Position numbers and translations under genes: made by a program. Under the pieces are notes generated by a model. It was not told where the DNA came from, ran no database searches, and saw nothing but the letters and a program-made list of their open reading frames with translations. 64,000 nucleotides of DNA from Tubulanus polymorphus (lineage: Eukaryota; Nemertea; Palaeonemertea; Tubulaniformes; Tubulanidae). This document shows, in pieces, positions 35,106 through 50,100 of the stretch (within the stretch, counting starts at the first letter, position 1; each line of letters opens with the position of its first letter). The stretch is from contig NC_134032.1 of NCBI RefSeq assembly GCF_964204645.1, forward strand, positions 10,534,275 through 10,598,274. The letters run 5' to 3'.

Positions 35106-38100
35106 CTGAAAATAATCGAAAAACTTTCTCCAATGGCAACCTTCTCATATTCGATGAATTCAACGATTCATTAAAACTACGATTAGTTCTAATGATGGCC
35201 GATTCATTCTCAAGGACTTCAACGATTCAGTAAATTTATGATTAGTTCTATTGACGGCCTTCTAATTGTTGTTAATTTCACTGATTCAGAAAAACTGTGT
35301 AACTAATGAAGACCTTCTTATTCTTGATAACTTCAACGATTCATTGAAATTATGATTAGCTTGATTTGTTAGACGACCTCCTTACTCTCAATGATTTCAA
35401 TGTTTCAGCAAAACTATAATGAGTTACTTAAGATTGATTAGTACCTGTTGTTTATTGAGATCCATATTAGATACGTCTAAATCTTTGCGATCCTTTAAAA
35501 GGTGCGCAATGCTGCCGTCGTGTTGAAGAGTTTCCTCCACCCCGACGTCCGACATCAGTGTACCGTTTAGCTGAGCGGTGTCTTCTGCTGTAATTCCATC
35601 CGGGTCGTTACCTGAAATAGACCGGGTAGCGAAATAGAATACAATATCATCGATCGAATAGGAAATTCTGTCAAATCCACGTCCATATTTCCTATCTAGA
35701 TTTGACTCAAGTTCCAAACGGTCATTGTAAAGTAGAACCTGCTTAATAATTCGGCTCATTTTTGGGACAAATGAAATTTATCTATTTTATGAGAAATCAG
35801 GATTACAAGTCATATTCTACATACATCTACAGAGGCCTTAAGGTGGATCGTATAATCTTGGAATATTCCAGTCTGATTACTCCATGGTATAATGATATCT
35901 GATAATGTCTAAATCCGTATTTAACTGAGTGGAATGAAGCGGGTTCGACTTTAAGTTTTTTAAACCGTAACTTAAGATTTCATGTTCTTTTTCACACAGA
36001 ATAACCATTAAAAATATCTTCACTCAAACAACTGCAGATTGACTAAAAAGCTGAGTAGAATTCATTGCATCTAAACAAAGAATATGAAAACAATATACAG
36101 GCACAAAAAAACTCAACTAAATGAACTACTGTTCGTGCTGAACTACGAGGTTGTATTTTAATCCTGAAAGAAATTCACGACAAAAAGCGTGCAGCGATTG
36201 TAAGTAGCGTTCAAAATGACAAGTTTCATTTTTCTCACATTCGCTTTTTTCGGAGACGTTTTGCGTCGGCTTCGTCTGTGAAGAAGGTTCGAGGTCTGCC
36301 TCAATCGACTTGTCACCTTCGGCCTTGTCGAGCCATCTGTTAGCCAGAAACGTGATTGCGGCGCCATCTGGTGACTGTTTGATGGTAATTTCATCGACGT
36401 ACCAACCGCAACCAACGCCAGAGTTATCGTGGCCGATTCTTAACTTCGAAATCTTTGAAAAAAATTTGTTCTACCGACATCAAAATAATGCGACCAGAAT
36501 TCCGAATCATTTCTTAAACCTTACTAGAAAAGATGGCTGCCCCTATTGCTCCCCCTATGGCATCATCTAACTGCCAATTTAATATCTCTTTATGACATCA
36601 TGATTTAAGAAAGCAAAGTTTTCTGAAATTATCATGATCGAATGAAATCATTTGAAGACGACTTGATGATATCATAGGGGGAATTAGTCAGTCAGGGAAT
36701 GAGGCAGTCATGTTTCCTAGGTTACTTTGAAATGTATGTCAACAAAAAGAATTCGGAGGTTTATGTATTCGTTTACCTCCTCGCCCACATCAACGGCGTT
36801 AACGCGGAAAACATCGGTCTTTCCGCGTTCGAATTTGTTGAAATTCGTCTCCGATTTTGTCAACCATATAACCCCGGTTTTATCGCTATTACCGTGGATA
36901 ACAATGTAAACGTTCGAGTCAGTTCCGGAGTTCGGAATGTCACCGGTTTTAACGGAAATTTCGTAGCTTCGCAATTCACCTGATAAATTATACATGACAG
37001 GTTTTAATAGAAATGGATACAAAGTAAATCGGACTACGTTCGTGTCTCCTTAGAACTCTCAAAAAGCAGTGGTGGTCTGTTCTGGACAAGTCAAAATTTG
37101 CCCAGCTCCTGTCCTCACCCCCAGGTAAGCCACTGAATTAGAAACTAGCAGTTTCAGAAAAATCGTGAACCAGAAAACTCAGAGAATTTGATAAATTTTG
37201 CCATAACTCAGGGATTTGCAAATGAGGGAAAGTAGCCACCCTGCTTCACCAAAACAAGATACATTTGTAGCAAAATATTCATGGCCAACATCTTTATTAC
37301 CAGATACACCTAGAGCAAGTTGTAAACAATTGTTTTCAATTCGCTCTAGATGTATACATGCTAGGAACTCCGAATGTCAACATTTACTCATACAATCCCA
37401 CATGTTTCAACGATATATAATCATAACACCAGAAGAAGACTAGCGTGACACAGTCCAAACATGTCGAGTAAATAAACTGTTAATATGAAGATGTTAGCCT
37501 CGACTTTTTTGCTAAGTCTACTGGTTTAAAACTATCTATCGGCAGATATATTTACATACCTCCATCTAAATCATCATCCTCAGCATCTGATTCACTGTCG
37601 GATGAGGATGGTGAACTGTACGTCAGTGACGAAGCTGATGATTGGTCGCTTGACTGCGAGATGTTGTCATCATTATCTGTGTGTCGAAAAATGAAAATAC
37701 AAAATAAGTAACTGATACAATAACTACAGAAAATATGGCTGCATCCATTAAAACCTCTTTGACATCATCAAATTGATGTTTCTAGAAAATATAACTGCTT
37801 ACATAACCCCCCCCCCCAATGAAATCATTAAATTGTACCTATAGACCATTCCAGAAAAGATTGCTGCCTCAAAAATCATCAAATCCATTCCTACAGACCT
37901 TTCTGGGAAAGATGGTTGTCTACATAAATTCCCCTATGACATCACGTACATCTGTACATACCTGATGGTTTCCCCTCTCGGTTCTCTTTGGTTGGATCGT
38001 CTTTCTTCAGTTCTTCATCCAGCGTTTCTTTCTCGAGTTCTTCCTCAGGCTCTAGCGATAATTTTCTCATTAACTTCTGTAATGATATAACTTAAACTTC

Positions 38101-41100
38101 ATGTTTCTGTAAACAATAAAAATCTGCACTCAGGGCTCACTGCTATTAGAGCGTGAACTTCAGATTTGTCAGTGTCTTACCACTTCTTCAGCAACAATAC
38201 TTATTGGTTCTTCGTCCTTTGCCATACAACCTTTTGTAACCTCATGAACCTGGACATGCCTAGTTACTTCAACTGTTACCACTTTATCCTGGATAGCAAC
38301 GTGTTCAGGGATGAATTCCACTTCAGACTGTGCCATCAATTCCTCATCACTTCCATCATCAGCTTTTGCTTTTTCTTCTTCATTATCACTAGTCGTCATG
38401 GCTTCATCATTTGCCGTTTCCACAACATCGACTTTGGAGTCATCATCCTCTGCATCTTTTTGGAATTTATCATCTGCATCTGTTTTCTCTCGGTCATCTT
38501 CTCGAGGAGCTTCTGGTGCCACATCATCGACTACCGCGTCAACTTCAACAACGCGTTTCTCAGCCACTTCGCGTTCTAAGTTAATGACGCACAATATATA
38601 AGGTTACTCAGTTACAACGTATGGATTATGACAATGTACAATTTGACAATCATGCATTTTTACAGCTACTATTTAGGAAGTATTTATGCCAACTGAGAAG
38701 AGGTTACGTTGTACAATTATTCAATCTTTCAGAATTTGGTCAGAATCATGAGAGAGGTTAATTAGAGAGAGGTTAAGAACTATTTACAGTTGTAGATAAT
38801 GCATTTGCAAAGACCAAGCTTTACATACTTCCTGAACAGTTTGAAACACAGCTAAAACATTCATTAGACCCTGGTTAAACATTCTTCCTCAGTTGTCCAA
38901 ATTTTGAATTGTGTTAAAAAAGAAAATGATCACCTTTTTCGGAAGATAATCATTGCATTGTAAAATTTCATAGGGATTTACAAAATTAAAGCTTAAGTCA
39001 CCATCGTCACTTAAATCATCTTGAATTTGAGTTCCAATTCAGTTTACTAAGCAGAAGTCGTCAACAAAATATATCGGTCTTGACAACAACAACTTAAGCG
39101 AGTTTCAACTGTATTTCTGCTGCCCCAGTGACCCAGGAGGTTTTCACCGTGGTAGACTGACACGGCTTAGAAAAGCTCAACCACATTTTTACAAATGAAT
39201 TCCATCACCTTAACATTCAAAATACGGGTAGCTATTATATCTATACACAGTACATATACAGTGCTAAATATCCAATATCGATATCTGAGTCATGCATTCA
39301 TTTCTAAATCCTAGGTACAAGTATTCCTTACATGTTTCAGTGATAGCAGTGATGCACCTGACAATAATTTTTGTGATTTGCTTCATGCATATATATTTTG
39401 TAACTAACAAGTCTATTTGCTGGTGGCCCAAAAAGCCTTCCGAGTCCAGATAAAAGCTAGTTAAAAGCTATCTTATTCACGGTCACAAATTTATTTACAA
39501 TAGAAAAAGGATGAAAATTTTAACAGTTTATTTTCACTGATTTGTGGTGTTTGAGCAGACGGCTTGTGATGTTGTTGTGAAGTGGTTTGACCTGGTTACA
39601 TACCATACACAGCTCTACTAGTGACTTTATTGTGATGATGCTGATGATGCAGAAAAAAAAATTCAAAGAAAACCATTTGTTTATCAATTTTGTTTGCTTA
39701 ACCATCAATTATTAAGTTCTATTATCCGCATGACCAAAGCATTGGACAAACCCTGCTCTTCCCTGGTAGCTCATTTGTAATCTTACCAGGTGTTGCCTTC
39801 CCTCTCCCCTTAACTGATCGCGGGGCAAAACTTGTCCTTTTTGGTATCCTATTACAAACAGTAGTTACAGCGATTGCCTTCCTTCTACCCCAAATGAGTT
39901 TCGTAGGACAAAATCTGCCTTTTTGGTGCCGCTACTAAAGAGAACAGCCCCAAAACTCCTTTTCCTCTGTCTATCCCCTCATTCTGATTTCAAAACCTTC
40001 ATTAAATCTTTTAAAATCAGAGTTTCCAACCCCAATCAATGAAATGCATAGTAGGAAATCCATTCCACACAGACACTTATCTTCACACACACTTCATTGC
40101 CCATTTCTGTAGCAACATCCTTTTTCCAAGTATTTTTACACAGGAAATTCTCCCAAGACTCTTTGGAAATGATGATAAGTGAACTTACCGTCATCACTGT
40201 GCTGAACCTCTACAATAATGTCTCTATCAGATTTACCACCTCCACCACCTCCTCGCTTGTCATTTCCGCCATCGTCTTTCTCAAAATCATCAGAATATCC
40301 CTAGAAATATAGCAGACAATATTTCATCACGTTTTCTGGAAGTTGAAGTATGCCTTATTCGAATCGATTCTCAGACAAAGGAGAGGAATAATTGATTAGT
40401 CCACTAAATAGAGAAGGAACTACAATGCCAAACTTGACCAAAAATTATTGGAGAGCCAAATACCAGGTATTGACTAGTTTAGCTAGGTTTATTCTTGAAG
40501 TGCATAAGGACCTGATGATATAAAACTAGAAGACATTTTAACTTTTACTTGGTCGAAAATGAACTAAAGTATGACTTACACCAGATGAAGATCCTGAACT
40601 TGATGATGAGCTTGAACTGCTACTGCTGTCCGAATCACTATCTGAATCACTATCATCCTTCTTCTTTTTCTTCTTATCATCTTTTTTCTTCGCTTCTTTC
40701 TCATCCTTTTCAGAATCTTCTTTTTCATCCTTTTTATCGGCATCTTCAACCTTTTCCTCATTGTCCTCATCATCAAAATCATCTTCATAATCTGAAAACG
40801 AGGAGAAATTTTATTCAAATTTCTCGACAGTTTCATGACTTTCCAATGTTGGCTGCCTTCATAAATCCCCATGAAATCATGAAATGACCCTTATTGACAC
40901 TTCCAGAGAAGAAAAACCCACAATACTACCGGTAAGTAAAACCGATAAAGGATTTTTATGTTCTGACACAAGTGCTATGAGCCAACAGATTTATTTCCTA
41001 AGAACATTCGAATTGTAGGTTTTTTCTTTAATTGAATTAGACATTCACTTGTCTATGGAAACCAACATCAAGAAAAGATGGCTACCTCCATAAATCTCAA

Positions 41101-44100
41101 TATGACATCATCGAACTTCCCCTATGGAACATTCTACTAATTGACTGCCTTTATGAAATCCATAAAGCATCATTGATGAGGTCATCAGGGAATTTATAGA
41201 AGCAGTTGCGGCAATTGTGATACCGCTAAGTGTAGAAACATCAAAGTGGGTATTTCAATTCTTCATGGTGCCAATGCCAAAATTATGTGAACCCCAGGCA
41301 TTCCATCAAAACCAGTGACACAAAACATATCAAACAGAAAAAAAATATAATGCAAGTGTTCAATCAGGTGTCCTGAATTCTGAATGTGTTGTCTTTCCTC
41401 CTGTTGCTAAAAAAGAAACAATCGGTGATATTTTCGTGCTTGAAAATCATGTAATGAACCTTTCTCTGTTTCTGCATCAACGTCAGAGTTGTCCTCATCA
41501 GTTTCATCATCGTTACAATTGATTTCCACTTCTTCTTCATTCTCATTTTCATTCTCATCATCACTTTCGAACTTATCATCATCATACTGTTCTTCGTCAC
41601 ACTCCGCCTTGTCCACTTCGCTGGCTGACAAATTAACCGATCCATTGATTAGTTATGAATTATTCGATTTATTCTAGTAATGTAGTTTTTATAGAGCAAA
41701 TCTCACACACACACATGAAAATCAGGATTCTAAAATTTACAAAATGACCCAACACCAAACACCACTACACTAGATTGTTAGTATAGTCCCAAAGGACAAA
41801 GTTACAAATGACTTAACCTTGAACACGATCTAATGTGATCAGGATGACTTAGAACTAGCGCTATACAACCGACACCAAAACCCCTCCCCAAAATCAGACA
41901 GTGCAGAAAACTTGTGTTGTGTAGAAATATTCACCATTGGTTTCAGTTGGATGCTGACTACTTGTATCTGCACCTTCTTCAGTTGTTACACTAACCGAAA
42001 TGATATTACTGACATCGTCCTCTAATTGTTTTGGTTCTGTAAACACAGCACCTGGATTTCAGTTTCAATCATAGAAGAAAAACTTAAGATCCCCTACAGG
42101 CACTCTATTGATCATTATTAAGTAATGGATAGACCTGGGTCAAACTTAAAATTGATCAGTCGGATTTCTACAAAGGTTTCTCTTTTTACTAGCATCAAGC
42201 TCAAGATTTGCGCAGTCCTAGATGGAATGTTCACAAAGGCAAGACAACCATTTGAAAGTTGTTCATGTGCCATCAAATCTCAAATACTCCAGGATGATCA
42301 CCGACAAATTCAGATTAATCAGTCAGACAGGTTACAAGATGTGTCCAGTCTATAAAACCATGACAAGGCAAAAAGATGTAAGATTCCAATATTGCCATTT
42401 TCCAAGACCTTTTCCAACGAAAAATGCTGTTCCACAAGCTTCAGCTCCTCATCAACAAAATATTTGCCTAAAATTCAAAACAAATGTAATATTCTTTTAC
42501 CTTCTCCAGATTTCTTGTCGCCTTTGCCTTTTTTCTTCACTTGTTTGTCCACTTTACACCTGTTTTGAAAAGATCAGATTATTAAGCCGCGTAATACAAA
42601 CATGGTTTTGTAAAGGGCATTCATAAAGTATGAGCGCCTCCATGCATAGGGAAGAAGTAAAATTTGGAGTTATAAGATTGCATGTATGAGATAGGAGGTT
42701 GTTCGTACTTTATGAATGGCCTTAACTGTTTCAGGATCATTTTGAAATGGGAATCAGCTTACTTGTAACACGGTTGTGCTCCCTGTATTTTGGTGATAGC
42801 GAAGTGACCGGCTTTGCCTCCAAGACGGTGACCAGGGGCATGTTTATACTCGCAGCAAACGCTCAGACGACAATCCTGAATACCGTTTACATAAAACGTC
42901 AAACTGAACGGATAACCGCAGTGTCGCCGCGATATAAAACTAAACTTCTCTACAATTTCAATCAGAAAAATATTTGTTAATTAAAACGTAAAACAAGGTT
43001 CGTGGGAAAATAGCTTTGTTCACATTGATAACCTAGCTGGAATTATGCAGTCACCTGGGGCCTGTTTTATCAACTGTTATCATCTTAACATGGGGATTAA
43101 CTCAATCCATTTCCAATTGAGTTAACCCCCAGGTTTAAGTTGATACCAGTCTATGAAACCTCCCTAGTGGAAATGACAAGCCAGTAATGGTTGCTGGTCT
43201 GATGATGACCATTAGGGTGTGGTTACTGATCTGATGATGACCATTAGGATGTGGCCACTAATTCATGATAACCACTATGGTTTTGATATTCTGTTCACCT
43301 AGAGACGTGACCATTACAGCCTGATGATGACCACGAAGATGTAGTCACTCACATGAGAATGACCGCTAGCATATGGTCACTTCCAAGGTAGTGAACACTA
43401 GGGTGTCGTCACTCACTGTCAAGTAACTTCAAAGATGCCCTTACTCAAAGGAAAATGGCTTGAACTATCACTGTACTTACGATCAGGCTGTAGTCTTCCT
43501 CTGAACACAGTCAGCGTATTACCCCCGCAGTGTTGTTGTTCTACTGTTACCTCGTGGCGTGGATCTTCCAGAATTTCTCTCGCCAGTTGCAACGTACTTC
43601 CGTAATATAACATCTCGACTTCGCAGTTTGTATGTACCTGACCCTGGTGCTGTTTGGCAGTTTCTAATTTTACAAGATGTGTCGGACCCTGCACAAGTAA
43701 TAATCAGTTAATAATCATAGTTAAGTGCCATTGAAGTAATTGAAATGAGCTATGTTTAGACTTAAGAGTATAAGTTATTGAATTGAACTAACTGTAGAAT
43801 TTGAGTAGAATTTAAGTTAAAGTTACCAAATAAAGTTTTTTGAGTTTAAGTTTAAGTTATTGAAATGAAATAGTTTTGACTGAAGAGTTAAAGAAAATTA
43901 CAAACTTATGATTTTGACTGTATATTCAAAGTACCTCATAAGATTTATTTTTGACTCTAAGCAACCATTTCATCAATAGCTTACCCTAGCTGACTGGGCT
44001 CTCTGTCCAAGTGGTTGTAGTTTCGGGCGTCTACTAGCCGAGCGCGTTTGGGCCGCCGATCGGGCTGTACGGGGTGGCGACGGTACCTTCGTTCCAGGCG

Positions 44101-47100
44101 GTATCTGCGATGTTAAATAAGGAGATGAGGACAAACTTAAACCTTTCTCAAACTCGTCCAGGTGTAACGCGTAATGCTGTAAGGCTGATTGGTCGAGCTA
44201 CATAGAAAGAAATTTCACATATTCCCTACTGAATCTATCTACTTTCAAATCAACATTCTCACCATTTTTCGCTGGTTTTTAGAATCAACATTTTCACCAT
44301 TTAATATTTTCAATACTACACTAATTAGGAAGTTTTATCGCAAGAGGATATCTAAATATTTTCTAAATTTAACCATATATTTCAACGTGTTACATTTGGT
44401 TAACCAGTATTTACACGTACAGTAGACTATGCTTGCCACGGATGAGACTGCCTCTGATTATCAAGTGCCCAGCAAATAGGGTCAAAATTTTCCTATTCAA
44501 TTCATGTGACGATGATTCATAATTGCTCCAACCACTACAGAATTTGTTGCTTTCTTCGGGAAGATTTATCGGTCGCGTGAGAACCGAGGCAAACAGAGTC
44601 TACTCAATTATTCAACTATAATTTAGTTTGTATGCATACATAGATAAGGGTGGTATGTGTGTGTAGTGTAGTAGGCTCTGGTATGTGAGGTGAACTTACC
44701 GCGTATAGGTGGCGGGAGTCGTCATTATCGGGAGATTCGTCGCGTGCTGATAAAACCGGGAAGCCATCGGCGTCGATATAAACCGGTCGGTCTCTAGTGC
44801 TCTATATACAAACAATATTCACCTATAAGTTTGCTATCTTATACAGCTGCTTTTAGTTGGATCTTTTAAAACTGGATTTCTACATAAGTCGTATAGGGCC
44901 TATCAATTGATAAGTCATATAGGGCCTATCAATTGTTTTGGACAATCTTTCTATACTCGCAAAATGAAATGTTGGATTTTTCGCAAATTGGACAAAGATC
45001 CTTCTTCCAAAAAGATTAGCAGGCTTTTTTATATTCAAGTACGAGGACTCTGAAGGCCTCAAGGTCCTCAACTTACAGCTAAATTGTATAGGCTTAGTTT
45101 ATAGGCTAATCCCTGTCAACCATTTCTATGCTAAGTAATAAAAATCTAGTATAGTTTGTTATCGTTGATACAGTGGAACCGCATTAAAACGAAATTCAGG
45201 GGACCAGAAAATCTGTTTCGTTATGACATAGGCCTAGTTCTTTGTATCCAGTATAAAACTAATCTTACTAGGTAGGATATAAAGTTTGTTATATCCGGTT
45301 AATCGCTCTATCCTAGCTGGTTATAATGAAGTTCTGCTATTTTATCAAACTTGCTTAAGTCGTTGTAGTTGGGATAATTTGAATTGGAAATACGAACTCG
45401 GGATTCAAAAATAGAGACTTATTACACGTGGCAACTTGAACGATGAGAAGTTAAGCAAGTTTGACTGTAGAATGAGGACTGCACATGAAGTATCAGTTGA
45501 GAAAATGTACATTTCATGTACATAAGAGAGAAAGATTGAATGCGCATAAGTGAAAAATTGGTTCACTTTTAACCCCTTCTCTCCTATGTTGCACAGTACT
45601 GATTAACTATGTTGCAACAGCCCCTGATTAATCATTATGACGTAGTGCGTGCAAGTGATGCTTCGCTGATGCAACTGCGGAACTGGACCCGGAGTTCAAC
45701 CTAGTTTGAAGTGAATACTCACGTCTGGATGCTCCTGGAACCCGAGCGCCGCGTCCGGTCGTTTATACGGTTCACCTTTTTGACCTCGAGCTCCGCGAGC
45801 TTTAGACGTCTGCGGACGACTGCTTTTCGCCGAACTAGTCGATCGAGGTGACAAATACGGTAAAACATCCTCATCTCCTTTACGCCCTCGATCAGCCTGT
45901 AACATAGCACAAATAAATCAGTAAATCTGGTTACATATGACCACGCTCACGTGGGATTTTTTAACACAAGAAATTTGTCTGATTTGAGGGTGACATGCGA
46001 GTTGGATGGTGTTGTCAACTCTACTCAAGTCGAGAGAAATGAAAATTTTCTGGCTTCCCAGAAGAGTCAAACGCTCTAACCCCTCACCCACACCACATGC
46101 TGCATTCATTTTTCAAAGCAGTGTTTTGTAGTTGCTGCAGGGATAGGGGCAAAAACAACATGTTTCATGAAAGAATTTAAGCCAAAAACGCCTGTATTTA
46201 AAGTTGTATATTAAATATGAAGTAAAAAGAAAAATTTAAGTTTAACCTTTTGTGAAACTGACACTTGGCGCTAAATTAGAAAACTGGTTATAGAACAAAA
46301 TATTCTGAAGATGTAAATTGCAGATTAATTGAAGTGAATTAAATGGCAGACCTAGGTAACATATCTATTATTGCAATTCGTTTCACTCCAGCTAATATGA
46401 ATTGTAACCAGAAATGAGTCAAGATGATTTAGTTATACTCAAGTGTTGTTATAGGCCTGTTGAATATTTCATCATTTACACTTGAAAACACTTGTACGTA
46501 TTTTCAATGATTTTTAACTCTTTCCCGCGAGAGACTTAGGCTAGGTACTGGGAAAAAGCCAGCTACACTTGGTGCTTTCAAAACCCACTTTGCGATATCC
46601 TGAAGTCGAATACTCAAATCCTCTTCATGAACTATAAGGGTATGTACCCTTTTTCTACCTTTCGAACTCTACATGCTAATTTCATGCTGTAATTATTCTA
46701 AAAAGGTTGATGCTATTTAAGACTTCACTAGGGATGGGAAGAGCAATGTACCCTAAAACAATGACTCTATGATTGAGCCTTACAAGACTCCAGGCACCTT
46801 TAAAAAGTTTATATTCATTTAAACAATTATTCCTACAAAGCAGAAGGCGCATCCAAAACATACCCTAACCCAGTATGCTTAGGGTCACACTTAAAAATCC
46901 TATGCATCAATTAGAAATGTTTTTTCTAAAAATTTGGAGCCATCTAAGACCTTTTTCAAATGTGCTTTTCTTCCGGGAATGTTCTTCTTGCTAGATTCTG
47001 TTATCACTGGAGACGGAAGAATTGACACTTATTTCCAAATGCGGAAATCAAAAGAGAAAACTCCACATCTGGAAAAGCACAATCGAAAAAGGAGCGAATC

Positions 47101-50100
47101 TTCTCTGGGATAGCACGTACCCTAACTCGGCGTACGAGTTCTATTTTCGCGATCTCCTCGAGTTTTTTCTTGATTTGAACCTGTCTGGTGCGTTCCATGT
47201 CGAGCGTTTTGTGAACGATGGCCTGCGCGAGCAGATCTTTAACGTGTTGCTTGTGCTCCTTACGCGACATGTTCAAACGGTACGTGTTCTCCGTGACGAT
47301 TTCCCCGCGTCGATTCACGAGACCCGCCTTACGTAGGTGGCGCCTCTTTTTCTTGTCGGCGAAATAGCCGCACAGATGCGGGTCCATCAGACTGTTGTAC
47401 GCGGCCAACGGCCTGAAAAAAATAATCCACGAGAAAAAGTTAGTTTATTTAGAAGCATTTTTTATTTGGATATAAGTTAAAAAACAAGGTTTCTTTATCA
47501 GTGGACCCAGTTCTAAAATGCTGGGGCCAATGGCACATGTCATGGCTTAGATTCAAAACCAGGCCACGACCAACTTAGTTCTATAGCCAATCTAAGAACT
47601 TAAGACCACTGTCTTAAGATTTAAGACTACTTAAAGACTTAGTCATAACTGCAGGTCAACCAGGTCCTAATTTGATTCAATTGAACAACAATTGAAAATA
47701 TGCTAATTTCGACTCTAGGCCCTAACTAAAGCGAGACTGGTGGAACTCGGTCTTGGTTATGATTTTACCAACAAGTCAAATATAGGTTGGTTTTGAACTT
47801 AATGTTACCTTGATTCAAAGCTAAATACTTTAGCGCAGGGTCTAGCTCTCAAGTTATACTTGATTTAATAGAGTCAAAATTTGCCAATAATCGATTCATG
47901 GAATTTAATTTCAATCCATTCCAGCAATAAAGCAATTTTTCGATCTAAAACATTGTCTTACCACAACATTTTCGACTTATTTTTCTTTCACTCTCAGAAA
48001 AAAAGTTAAATTGAGGACTGGTACAAACTGACCAATCCGTAAAGAGCGATCACTTTCAAAAACGAATACTCAATATGCGAATATATTCCATCTAATTAAC
48101 ATTATCCTATCAAGAGTCTCACTCTTTGAATCGAGCAGAAGGAAAGTTTTTTTCAAAGTAGACTTTTCAATAAAGATATTCCATTAAATCCGATTTACTA
48201 ATCAGCACTCAGGCGCACGACGCAAAGACTTTAACCTAGAGGCGAATTTGTAGAAGAAATATTCAATTCCCTTCGAAGATTTATCCGATCGAGAGAAAAA
48301 GCAGGCAGACCGACAGGCGGGTGACAGACACAGTTTGTTGTGTAACTAATCAACAAGTTTATAAGCACACAAGCCCTATATACTCGTATACGTATATGAC
48401 TGGGGTAGGGAGGGTTAATGACACATGAAATATAAAGACCGCATATAATACAAGAGGCCTTTGTACAGTCTAATTATTATGAACCTCAGAGATTCTATTC
48501 AAAGTGTAAGGATTTATAGAAAAAACTTGTCCGGCAAATACTGTATAGCGCTTAATTTAGAGCTATTTCATTGTCAATCATTTTCAGGTTTTATTTGTTC
48601 GACTGCCGATGCATAAGGGTCGGATTTTATTTCGAATGGCAAATAAACTCGAATTTATTTAGTGCGTAGTGGGAAAGGTGAATGCGTTTTCGGTTAATTA
48701 GGAAAAATTTCACGAGTTGAGTCTCATTTGAGACCGACAACACGAATAACGGAACCCGGTTCTGCAGAAATTTGTTAATTGATCGTCGACGGTTTAAAAA
48801 TAAGATTGAAAATAGATTAATTGTATTCTAACCTACATCTCGGAACTTGAATTACATAGTATTATTAATTTCAGAGTTAACGCCCAGGTGGAAAAAAATG
48901 TGAAAGCGCGACTGTACAATGATGTCGGAGTTACCATGACAACTGATTATTTAGAAGACTTCGGTCTCAAGATAAAAATAGATTTTCATCTCGCTATTTC
49001 CGTAGAAACTACGCTGATGTCATCAGAGCCTAGAGGCAGCTTAACTGCACAGGCACTTTAATATTTTACTATATTCCCTGACATGCAAATTGTTTTCTCT
49101 TACTTGATCTGCTAAGAATCCAATCCAAATAATTTAAAACACAGTCACATAGGTAGGCCTATAACATGACGAAAATTTTTTGATTTCTCAACAAATTTCT
49201 CTGACTTTTCCCTGATTTTCAGTTCTTTTTACAAATTCACAAGAAGCGAGTTGATGATGATATGATGATGTCATGGGAGGACGTAGATCACTGGGTATTT
49301 TATAATATACCACTTTTGCATAAGGGTGATTTGATGAAATCATAGGAGGATTTATAGATCTTCTAGGTGACATATAGCCTATTCTATATGGGTTAATGAT
49401 TTCTTGATCATAATTCATCATCATCAGACATGAAATTGATCAATATTATTGATTAACTAAGAGACACGGTATTAATGAATTATTGAAGACTCTGACAATC
49501 TGAGATATCTTCCTATACATGCATACATGAGGATACAGGACAAGTTTAATATTTGATTGCGAGTAGAATTTACCAGATCCATTTCAACACCAGAACCTAT
49601 TTCTATACAGCACTGAACACAACTTTTTTTATTCACTTCAATTAATTTTAAGTTTCGGGCATTAATAAAACTTTCATACGATCCAAAAACTGAAACACCG
49701 CACGCACACCAACACAAACCGGCATTCATTCGATATTGCCACCGGAGACTCCCCGCAGTTTTAATAACCATATTGGTTTTTACAGCAATTCAGCATTCCG
49801 GTCGACTAAAGAGGAGGTTGCGCAGTTAGTTTTTATTCACTCAGCGTTAATTAATGAAAAACAACTTGACACTCCCTCTCCTCCCTTCCTCTTTATACTC
49901 CCTCTCCTCCTTGTACGGTACTCCCTCTCCTCTCTTCCTCTCTGTTCTCCCTCTCTTCCCATCCTCTCTGTTTTCCCTCTCATCTTCTCTCCTTGTACTC
50001 CCTCTCCTCCCTTCATCCCTGTTCTCCCTCTCTCTCTCTTCCGCTCTGTTCTCCCTCTCCTTCCTTCCGCTCTGTTCTCCCTCTCCTTCCTTCCTCTCTG

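Noticed and set aside
36158-36415. 85-codon minus-strand open frame
   Set aside because: Wrong frame across the PLAT exon; the frame giving GWYVDEITI is the conserved one.
38166-38579. 137-codon plus-strand open frame
   Set aside because: Antisense of the acidic ERICH3-like exon 38181-38575, whose sense frame fits splice phases.
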